From the NCBI GenBank assembly GCA_003156615.1, contig PMHI01000339.1, positions 1 to 5,210 on the forward strand: a stretch of DNA of 5,210 bases, read 5' to 3'. This document shows, one piece after another, positions 1-5,210 of the stretch (within the stretch, counting starts at the first letter, position 1; the number at the start of each line of letters is the position of its first letter). The position numbers and the translations under genes were made by a program. A model generated the notes under the pieces. The model was given only the letters and a program-made list of their open reading frames with translations. It made no database searches and was not told the origin of the DNA. The stretch comes from Acidobacteriaceae bacterium (lineage in GTDB: Bacteria; Acidobacteriota; Terriglobia; Terriglobales; SbA1).

Positions 1-845
1 CTCTCTCCGTTGATGTTCAGAAAACTTGGGCCGCTCTGGCCATACGAACAGCCGCAAGAGGCGATGATGCCTGAGGGGAACTTCATTGTCCATTCCATCG
101 ACTGCTCTACTTCGGCGAAGCGGCCACTCTGGTCGCGCGTGGATAGGATCGCGGTGAAATCTGTGGGCTCTTCACCGGTGATATGCCGGATCGCATTCAG
201 CGGGTAGATGCCCAGGTCCATGAGCGCTCCGCCGCCGCCGAGTTTTTTGCTCAGTCGCCACACTCCCACCTGCTGCTGAGCGAAAAAGCCGCCCTGGAAC
301 GACTGTAATTGACCGATCTTGCCGGATCCGATGATCTCACTGACCTGGATCCAGGTCGGATCAAAGTGCACGCGGTAACCGATCATCAATTTGACCTTCG
401 CTTGGCGGCAGGCATCGATCATCTTGCGGCACTCGGCGCTGGAAATCGCCATCGGCTTTTCGCAGAACACGTGTTTGCCCGCCAGCGTCGCGCGCACCGT
501 GAACTCGCAGTGCAGGCTGTTCGGCAGACCTACGTAGACGGCGTCTACCTCTTTGTTATCGCGGATGCGGTCGAATGTCTCATAGGTGTAAATCGAGGTT
601 TTCGCAATGCCGTACATCTCCGCGTACTTCACGCCCTTTGTGTCCGGATGCCCGGTCACAAGCGCAGTGATCTTTGCCGTTTGCGACTGCGCGCAGGCGC
701 GCATGAAGATGTCGGAAATCGTCCCGAGACCGATGGCGGCGTAGCCGACAGGCCCCCGTGAGGCGCCTACATTTTGGGCATACGATGGCATGCAAGTCCA
801 TGCCAACGCCAGGGCGGAGAGCTTGGTAAAGCTGCGACGTTCCAT
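1..845 (-). CDS. Tat-exported Gfo/Idh/MocA oxidoreductase, glucose-fructose oxidoreductase-like (3' end outside window)
   Basis: Probable NAD(P)-dependent sugar oxidoreductase acting in the periplasm; 281 residues are visible and the C-terminus lies off the left edge. The start is the ATG at 845-843; an in-frame TGA lies two codons upstream, so no longer start exists. Residues 1-23 form an export signal: twin arginine (RRSFTK, 3-8), a hydrophobic stretch and a probable cleavage site after SYA at 23. The nucleotide-binding Rossmann fold follows, with GLGTIS at 39-44. EKP at 129-131 supplies the family's conserved lysine. The start of the C-terminal alpha/beta domain has DLGIYPLNAIR at 210-220, whose Asp and Tyr match the active-site motif I recall from Zymomonas GFOR, and GEEP at 224-227 also matches that enzyme. 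The linker between signal peptide and Rossmann strand is only about ten residues, shorter than the NADP-clasping arm of Zymomonas GFOR. Family and export are well supported; the substrate is unknown. It is transcribed away from the SDR gene. Confidence 0.9.
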   Translation of the reverse strand, partial: MERRSFTKLSALALAWTCMPSYAQNVGASRGPVGYAAIGLGTISDIFMRACAQSQTAKITALVTGHPDTKGVKYAEMYGIAKTSIYTYETFDRIRDNKEVDAVYVGLPNSLHCEFTVRATLAGKHVFCEKPMAISSAECRKMIDACRQAKVKLMIGYRVHFDPTWIQVSEIIGSGKIGQLQSFQGGFFAQQQVGVWRLSKKLGGGGALMDLGIYPLNAIRHITGEEPTDFTAILSTRDQSGRFAEVEQSMEWTMKFPSGIIASCGCSYGQSGPSFLNINGE

Positions 846-1262
846 CTCTCAGCAATTTACCCGGATGACTCCGAGAAGTCGAGCACCGGAACGGCTCGCA
901 AACTGGCGAATAGACCGGCATTTGCCATAGAAGGCCTCGGAGCGATTTTCGAGAAATTCCGGACGCCCCTTGAGACAAGGCTTCACCCGCCACTCATGTC
1001 AATCCGCTGGTGCGTTTCACGTATTGCCTTTTTCCCTGCCAGTTTGTACAAACCCTATGAGTTTGCTTATGACCAAAAACTGTAATTCTGCTGCTCTGCC
1101 TGCGCGGTATGGCCTCAAGCGCAAGGCCAAGAATCCGGGGATGTAATTGCCATTTGGCACTGCCCCAAGCGTCCGACCTCAACAACGTGGCTCGGCCATG
1201 CGGGGGGAGTGTGGGCCAGTCCTCGATTCCGAGAAACCTCTCATCGCAGTGAGTGGTTTCTA
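846..1262. other. Intergenic region without a supported gene
   Basis: This is the first part of the gap between the divergent GFOR-like and SDR genes. Open frames exist on both strands, but none translates to anything I recognise and none has a convincing ribosome binding site. It should contain the leader and promoter of the minus-strand GFOR-like gene. A TTGACA-like hexamer sits at 1002-997 on the minus strand, but it has no acceptable -10 partner. The clearest structure is the palindrome at 1042-1053. A signal-peptide-like hydrophobic reading (VILLLCLRGMASSA) begins at 1082 on the plus strand and may be a faint trace of the N-terminus of the decayed gene that follows; this is speculative. 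Confidence 0.5.
1042..1053. promoter_or_regulatory. Perfect 12-bp palindrome, candidate operator
   Basis: GTTTGTACAAAC is identical to its own reverse complement. It lies in non-coding DNA about 200 bp upstream of the GFOR-like gene and about 435 bp upstream of the SDR gene. The TTGT-ACAA core resembles half-sites of FadR/GntR-type repressors, a family that often controls sugar-acid genes, but no regulator gene is present in the window. Function is inferred only from symmetry and location. Confidence 0.3.
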
Positions 1263-1410
1263 AAGGACGGCCCGGTTATCTTCCGAGACATTGCCGAAAC
1301 GCCGGGTTCACGACATGGCGGCACACCATGGGCATCGGGCGAACAATTACATTCTTGAGACCACGGGTTCCGGCGTCGCCCTGCTGGATTGGCGACAACG
1401 ACGAGTGCGG
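1263..1410 (+). pseudogene. Frame-shifted remnant of an FG-GAP/VCBS (CRTAC/UnbV-type) protein gene
   Basis: Pieces of one protein family appear in order but in different frames. VIFRDIAE reads from 1275, AGFTTWRHTMGIGR from 1301 (two bases out of step), NNYILETTGSGVALLD from 1342 (shifted again), and GDNDEC at 1391-1408 (shifted again). Joined, they resemble the N-terminal region of secreted FG-GAP/VCBS repeat proteins of acidobacteria and planctomycetes. From memory these run roughly as FRDIAxxAGLTTWRHTMG, then NYILETxGSGVALLDYDNDGW. The spacing at the junctions fits single-base gains or losses: two bases in place of a codon at 1299-1300 and at 1340-1341, and four in place of three at 1390-1393. 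No further family sequence is evident after about 1410, so the remainder appears deleted. Intact members are usually several hundred residues; this is about 45. The match was made by eye, without a search. Confidence 0.62.
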
Positions 1411-1488
1411 AAGCTGAGTTACGCGAGAAGGGGTAGCGTAGAATTCCAAAAAGGTGCAACATCGACCTCGCCAATAAATAGTGACTTG

Positions 1489-2265
1489 ATGGGACATCCG
1501 GCGCTCGACCTCAATTCAAGAACCGCAGTCGTTATCGGGGGGACATCCGGTATCGGACTGACCCTCGCTAAGGGCCTGGCGGCTGCCGGCGCCAACGTCG
1601 TACCCTCGGGACGCCGCCGCGAGCTGGTCGAATCCGTCGTGGCGGATATCAAGAAAGCTGGTCGGGGTGCGCTCGCGCTCACCTGTGATGTCGGCGATCG
1701 CTCAAGTCTCGAAATGCTTTCAGAAGCAGTCCGTGCCGAGTTCGGCAAGGTTGATATCCTCGTGAACTGCGCCGGAATCACGCAACGCACGCCCACTCTT
1801 GACATGAACGAGAGCGATTGGAATGCGATATTGGAGACGAACCTGAATGGCACACTGCGCGCCTGTCAGGTGTTTGGACGCCACATGATCGAGCGCCAGT
1901 ACGGCAGGATCATCAACATCGCGTCGCTCTCGTCTTCCCTGGGCATGTACGAGGTGGCTGCCTACGCCGCGAGCAAGGCTGGTGTTGCTTCTCTGACCAA
2001 GTCCCTCGCGATCGAGTGGGCACGTTACGGAGTATGCGTGAATGCGTTGGTGCCGGGCGTTTTCCGTACTGCCCTGAATGCGGCTCTATTGGACGGCACA
2101 CCGCGCGGCCAGGAATTCCTGATGCGGACTCCCGCGGGGCGGTTCGGCTTGGTGGAAGAACTGGTCGGCGCCACCGTATTTTTGGCCTCCGACGCCGCGA
2201 GTTTCGTGACTGGCCATTTGCTCGCAGTGGATGGCGGCTTCCTCGCGAGCGGGGTAAATCGGTAA
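1489..2265 (+). CDS. SDR-family dehydrogenase, candidate sugar-acid oxidoreductase
   Basis: Classical short-chain dehydrogenase of 258 residues, presumably cytosolic. The cofactor motif GGTSGIG is at 17-23, NCAG (usual NNAG) at 93-96, the structural Asn at 118, catalytic Ser146 and YAASK with Tyr159 and Lys163, PG with a following Thr at 189-194, and the usual C-terminal DGG at 248-250. SGRRR at 40-44 after the second strand lacks the acidic residue that selects NAD, so NADP(H) is likely. The frame stays open back to a TTG at 1291, but that extra stretch overlaps the frame-shifted gene remnant. The ATG at 1489 gives the typical SDR opening (MGHPALDLNSRTAVVIGG), so it is preferred, although no clear Shine-Dalgarno precedes it. 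Next to an ExuT-like carrier and a mannonate dehydratase, likely roles are fructuronate reductase/mannonate oxidoreductase (compare the SDR-type UxuB of Bacillus) or a KduD or gluconate 5-dehydrogenase-like activity. The exact substrate cannot be read from the sequence. Confidence 0.9.
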   Translation: MGHPALDLNSRTAVVIGGTSGIGLTLAKGLAAAGANVVPSGRRRELVESVVADIKKAGRGALALTCDVGDRSSLEMLSEAVRAEFGKVDILVNCAGITQRTPTLDMNESDWNAILETNLNGTLRACQVFGRHMIERQYGRIINIASLSSSLGMYEVAAYAASKAGVASLTKSLAIEWARYGVCVNALVPGVFRTALNAALLDGTPRGQEFLMRTPAGRFGLVEELVGATVFLASDAASFVTGHLLAVDGGFLASGVNR

Positions 2266-2289
2266 TACGAACACACTCCAGATTTCTTT

Positions 2290-3639
2290 ATGAATCTCTC
2301 GCCGGCATCGAGGCCTGAGTCCGAATCCCGGTCTGAGAAAAAGACCAGCGCTGCAGCACAAATCGCTCACCAGGTTGGACGCTTCCGGTGGGTTATTTGT
2401 ACCGTTCTTCTGTTGGGCGTGATGAAGAACTACATGGATCGCCAGGTAATCGGCGTCCTGAAAACCACGCTGCAACATGACTTGGGTTGGAGCGAAATTG
2501 ATTACGGCAATCTAGTATTCGCTTTTCAGGCCGCCTACGCGCTGGGACTGGTGTTGGTTGGACGATTCATTGATCGGGTTGGGACCCGGTTCGGCTATGC
2601 GTTGGCAATGGCCTTTTGGAGCCTGGCCTCACTTGCTCATGGCCTGGCGACTTCGTTCTCGGGTTTTCTCGTGGCTCGTTTTGCCTTGGGTTTTGGAGAA
2701 TCCGCAGTATTTCCCGCCAGTATGAAGGCGGTTGCGGAGTGGTTTCCCAATAAAGAGCGCGCGCTGGCTACCGGAATCTTTAATGCTGGGAGCAATCTTG
2801 GCGCCATCGCTACTCCCCTGATTGTCCCGTGGGTTGCCGTGCATTGGGGCTGGCGCTCGGCCTTCTTCCTGCTGGGAGGAATTGGATTCGTGTGGCTGGC
2901 GCTGTGGCTGGCAGTCTACCGCCGCCCGCAGGAGCATTCGTTCTGCTCGTCCGCCGAATTAAACTACATTTGCAGTGGTCGCGACCCACAGATCAGCGTA
3001 AAGAAGGTCAGCTTAAGTTGGTTCAAACTGCTGGCTCATCGCCAAACCTGGGCCTTCATACTGGCAAAGTTTATTACCGATCCGGTGTGGTGGTTCTATT
3101 TGTTTTGGGTACCCGATTTTCTTCAGCGGGAACATGGTCTGACTCTTCTGAACATCGGGATGCCGATCGTTGTGATTTACTTGATCGCGGACGCCGGCAG
3201 CGTGGCGGGGGGATGGCTGTCGTCGTCTCTCATAGGGCGCGGCAGAAGCGTAAACGCAAGCCGGAAATTCGCGATGTTGACTTGTGCTGTCTGCGTCGTG
3301 CCGATTGTTTTTGCACCCAAGATCGCTTCGATGTGGGGAGCCGTTCTGGTGATTGGACTCGCGGCGGCAGCCCACCAGGGCTTTTCCTGCAACCTCTTCA
3401 CCCTGTGTTCGGATATGTTCCCCGAGACGGCGGTTGCATCCGTTGTCGGGATTGGCGGCATGGCGGGCGCTGTCGGCGGAATGCTCATCGCGAAACTCGT
3501 CTCTGGCCTTCTGCAGCGGACGCATAGCTATGCGGTGCCATTCTTCCTCGCCGGTTCGGTTTATCTGATCGCGTTGGCGATCATTCATGGTCTGGCTCCC
3601 AGGCTGAAACCGGTAGAGTTTGGTGTGGCAGAATCATAG
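2290..3639 (+). CDS. MFS transporter of the anion:cation symporter (ACS) family, ExuT-like hexuronate carrier
   Basis: Inner-membrane secondary transporter of 449 residues with about twelve predicted membrane helices, probably a proton-coupled importer of hexuronate or a related sugar acid. A polar 30-residue N-terminus precedes helix 1. NYMDRQ at 47-52 after helix 1, the MFS signature GRFIDRVGTR at 91-100 between helices 2 and 3, GFGESAVFPASMKAVAEWFP at 134-153, and KERALATGIFNAGSNLGAI at 155-173 all match the ACS/ExuT pattern. A hydrophilic central loop at about 211-250 separates the two halves, and DPVWWFYLFWVPDFL at 264-278 is typical of helix 7. The length is normal for the family and no frameshift is seen. 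It starts 24 bp after the SDR stop, so the two are probably co-transcribed; the start lacks an obvious Shine-Dalgarno. Exact cargo (glucuronate, galacturonate or aldonates such as galactonate or gluconate) is inferred from context. Confidence 0.92.
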   Translation: MNLSPASRPESESRSEKKTSAAAQIAHQVGRFRWVICTVLLLGVMKNYMDRQVIGVLKTTLQHDLGWSEIDYGNLVFAFQAAYALGLVLVGRFIDRVGTRFGYALAMAFWSLASLAHGLATSFSGFLVARFALGFGESAVFPASMKAVAEWFPNKERALATGIFNAGSNLGAIATPLIVPWVAVHWGWRSAFFLLGGIGFVWLALWLAVYRRPQEHSFCSSAELNYICSGRDPQISVKKVSLSWFKLLAHRQTWAFILAKFITDPVWWFYLFWVPDFLQREHGLTLLNIGMPIVVIYLIADAGSVAGGWLSSSLIGRGRSVNASRKFAMLTCAVCVVPIVFAPKIASMWGAVLVIGLAAAAHQGFSCNLFTLCSDMFPETAVASVVGIGGMAGAVGGMLIAKLVSGLLQRTHSYAVPFFLAGSVYLIALAIIHGLAPRLKPVEFGVAES

Positions 3640-3809
3640 TCTGCAAAAAATGGCTTTTGTCACGGAAAGGCGAATGTCGATCGGGGAAACTCTTCAGCGG
3701 TCTCGCGATCAAACCCAGGGGTGTCCGGCCAAGAACGCCCATCGTGCAGAGGCGCCCGTTGCGGTCCCAATATTTTCGTGAACCGGTCGTGCACTAGTTT
3801 AGTTAATCG
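3640..3809. other. Convergent intergenic region, no gene or clear terminator
   Basis: This gap lies between the ends of the MFS gene and the convergent mannonate dehydratase gene. No strong GC-rich hairpin followed by a T-run is visible on either strand. The short A/T repeat just after the MFS stop (CAAAA...TTTTG at about 3644-3659) is too weak to call a terminator. A 43-codon open frame at 3650-3781 has no recognisable product or ribosome binding site and is not called. Confidence 0.5.
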
Positions 3810-5018
3810 TTACCAGTTGTGCATGGTTCCGTCCAGTTTGCGATTTACCGGTAAATACGCGGCACGGTATGGATACTTCGCCGCCAGGCCCTCGTCAATG
3901 TCCACGCCCAATCCCGGTGCATCCCCCGGGCGCATCAGGCCGTTCTCAAACCTGTATGCGTGCGGGAACACTTGGTCTGTTTCGTCAGTATGCTTCATGT
4001 ACTCCTGAATGCCGAAGTTGTGTACGCTGAGATCGAAGTGCAGCGCTGCCCCCATGCAGACGGGACTCAGGTCGGTGGCCCCATGGGACCCGGTTCGAAT
4101 CTGGTACATGTCCGCAAGGTTCGCAATTCGGCGCAGATGCGTGATTCCTCCCGCATGCACGACCGCGGTGCGGACGTAATCAATCAACTGCTCCTGTATG
4201 AGTTGCTGGCAATCGTAGATAGTGTTGAACACTTCGCCCACAGCCAGGGGAGTCGTGGTGTGCCGGCGAATCAAGCGGAAGCTTTCTTGCAGTTCCGCGG
4301 GCGTGGGATCTTCCAACCAGAACAAGTGGTAAGGTTCAAGTTCTTTCCCCAGCCGCGCCGCTTCAATCGGAGTGAGTCGATGATGGACATCGTGCAAGAG
4401 GTGTAATTCATTGCCGAACTCCTTGCGCAGACGCGCAAATAGGGACGGAACGAAATTCAGGTACGCTTCTGACGACCAACGATTCTCGGGCGGAGCGTCT
4501 TTCTCGGCCGGCTCGTAGTGTATGAATCCGCGGCCTACTCCGTAAGTGCTGGGTAATCCCGGAATGCCAGATTGCGCGCGGATCGCCTTATATCCGCCCT
4601 TTATGTAATGCGCCACAGCTTGGACGGTCTCTTCGATTTCGCCACCGCTGGCGTGTCCGTATACCAGCACCGCATCGCGAGATGCGCCGCCAAGCAACTG
4701 GTAAAGTGGCGCATTCATGACTTTTCCTTTGATGTCCCACAACGCCGTATCCACTGCTGCAATCGCCGACATCGTCACCGGCCCGCGCCGCCAGTATGCG
4801 CCTTTATAAAGGTACTGCCACGTATCTTCGATGCGACGCGCATCTCTTCCAATCAGCAGCGGAATAACGTGATCGTTCAGATAGCTGGCGACCGCCAGTT
4901 CGCGCCCGTTCAGGGTGGCATCGCCCAAGCCGTAAGCTCCATCTTCCGTTGTGACCTTGAGCGTCACAAAGTTCCTGCCGGGGCAGCAGACGATTACTTT
5001 GGCATCGACGATCTTCAT
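3810..5018 (-). CDS. manD: D-mannonate dehydratase, enolase superfamily (ManD)
   Basis: Cytosolic Mg-dependent enzyme converting D-mannonate to 2-keto-3-deoxy-D-gluconate plus water in hexuronate breakdown. At 402 residues it is full length and ends in the family's C-terminal Trp402. The N-terminal capping domain spans about 1-115 ([10 protein letters not shown] opening, Asn37, RRGPVTM at 77-83). The TIM barrel carries metal ligands Asp210, Glu236 and Glu262, and the Arg147/Tyr159 pair and His212 used for proton transfer. Arg283, His312 and Glu339 complete the pocket. These fall at the same numbers I recall for the characterised Novosphingobium enzyme. Position 314 is Ala ([10 protein letters not shown]), which I recall as the residue of high-efficiency ManDs; others have Pro. 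The ATG at 5018 gives the standard N-terminus, with a weak AGGA (5033-5030) 11 bases upstream. It faces the SDR-MFS pair and likely shares their pathway. D-gluconate dehydratase is a less likely alternative within this subgroup. Confidence 0.95.
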   Translation of the reverse strand: MKIVDAKVIVCCPGRNFVTLKVTTEDGAYGLGDATLNGRELAVASYLNDHVIPLLIGRDARRIEDTWQYLYKGAYWRRGPVTMSAIAAVDTALWDIKGKVMNAPLYQLLGGASRDAVLVYGHASGGEIEETVQAVAHYIKGGYKAIRAQSGIPGLPSTYGVGRGFIHYEPAEKDAPPENRWSSEAYLNFVPSLFARLRKEFGNELHLLHDVHHRLTPIEAARLGKELEPYHLFWLEDPTPAELQESFRLIRRHTTTPLAVGEVFNTIYDCQQLIQEQLIDYVRTAVVHAGGITHLRRIANLADMYQIRTGSHGATDLSPVCMGAALHFDLSVHNFGIQEYMKHTDETDQVFPHAYRFENGLMRPGDAPGLGVDIDEGLAAKYPYRAAYLPVNRKLDGTMHNW

Positions 5019-5037
5019 TTGTTTTTGATTCCTGACC

Positions 5038-5056
5038 GTAGTTCACTGTAGTTCAC
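5038..5056. repeat. Direct repeat GTAGTTCAC, two copies with a 10-bp period
   Basis: GTAGTTCAC occurs at 5038-5046 and again at 5048-5056, one base apart. The 10-base period places both copies on the same helix face, about 20-38 bases upstream of the ManD start codon. It could be a binding site for a regulator or a local slippage duplication; the sequence alone does not decide. Confidence 0.45.
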
Positions 5057-5192
5057 CGGCGAGTTTAAAACCATGCCATCACGCCCACGATCCCGTCAAT
5101 GACCACAGATGCGATTTACCTCTTTCGAGAAAATACTGGAGACCCCTCTGCGACGGGGGCCAGGCCGCGCAGAATGATTGTGTGGAGGCCGT

Positions 5193-5207
5193 CCTGTCTT
5201 TGACAAG
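5193..5207. repeat. Imperfect inverted repeat, possible operator half of the ManD upstream region
   Basis: CCTGTC and GACAAG flank a TTT spacer and pair at five of six positions. It lies about 175 bp upstream of the ManD start. The TTGTC-N3-GACAG layout on the minus strand is compatible with a GntR/FadR-type site, but the match is short and may be chance. Confidence 0.2.
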
Positions 5208-5210
5208 CAG

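Larger units (their letters stand above)
5019..5210. promoter_or_regulatory. Upstream region of the mannonate dehydratase gene
   Basis: No coding sequence is evident in these 192 bases. Read toward the ManD start, the region should hold its promoter and leader, but I see no clean -35/-10 pair. A TTGACG hexamer is present without a properly spaced -10. Two repeat features stand out: a tandem GTAGTTCAC pair close to the start codon, and an imperfect inverted repeat at the window edge. Confidence 0.4.

Noticed and set aside
309..761. A 150-codon plus-strand frame
   Set aside because: It lies entirely antisense to the GFOR-like gene, whose motifs are unambiguous; it is a shadow.
974..1002. TTGACA-like -35 hexamer on the minus strand as a promoter for the GFOR-like gene
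   Set aside because: The hexamer at 17-bp spacing is CTTGTC, which does not resemble a -10 box.
774..1085. A 103-codon plus-strand frame covering much of the left intergenic region
   Set aside because: Its translation resembles no family, it starts inside the antisense of the GFOR-like gene and it has no ribosome binding site.
994..1185. A 63-codon minus-strand frame upstream of the GFOR-like gene
   Set aside because: No recognisable sequence features and no support from context.
2829..3527. A 232-codon plus-strand frame within the MFS gene
   Set aside because: It is an out-of-frame shadow; the MFS frame is continuous and has twelve helices and family motifs.
3644..3659. A/T inverted repeat as a terminator after the MFS gene
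   Set aside because: Only five A/T pairs with no GC-rich stem and no following T-run; too weak to terminate transcription.
3650..3781. A 43-codon open frame starting 10 bp after the MFS stop
   Set aside because: It has no recognisable domain, no ribosome binding site and no coding-like composition; a length like this is expected by chance in GC-rich DNA.

Overview
The window carries four recognisable protein genes plus one decayed gene remnant. The probable host is a GC-rich, Gram-negative soil or plant-matter degrader, and the best guess is an acidobacterium (Terriglobia/Solibacteres type). The clues are a Tat-exported Gfo/Idh/MocA oxidoreductase, a remnant of a CRTAC/UnbV-type FG-GAP (VCBS) protein, and a sugar-acid catabolic set of ManD, an ExuT-like MFS carrier and an SDR. 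This assignment rests on gene content and family memory, not on a database search.

Layout. Positions 1-845 (minus strand) hold the first 281 codons of a secreted glucose-fructose-oxidoreductase-like protein that runs off the left edge. Positions 846-1262 contain no gene I can support; a perfect 12-bp palindrome at 1042-1053 is the only conspicuous site. Positions 1263-1410 hold a short remnant of an FG-GAP/VCBS-type gene, readable only by switching frame three times. Positions 1489-2265 (plus) encode a classical SDR dehydrogenase, followed 24 bp later by an ExuT-like MFS transporter at 2290-3639. Positions 3640-3809 are a convergent intergenic gap. Positions 3810-5018 (minus) encode a full-length D-mannonate dehydratase of the enolase superfamily (ManD). 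Positions 5019-5210 are its upstream region, with two short repeat features.

How the genes fit together. The MFS carrier would import a hexuronate or related sugar acid. The SDR is a candidate for interconverting a keto-sugar acid and its alcohol, for example fructuronate to mannonate. ManD would dehydrate D-mannonate to 2-keto-3-deoxy-D-gluconate. Uronate isomerase, KDG kinase and KDPG aldolase are not in the window. The exported GFOR-like enzyme would act on sugars in the periplasm and may or may not belong to the same pathway.

I found no convincing sign of a new defence, mobile or RNA-based system. The most informative non-routine observation is the frame-shifted gene remnant. It also explains why the longest open frame of the SDR gene is misleadingly extended at its N-terminus.
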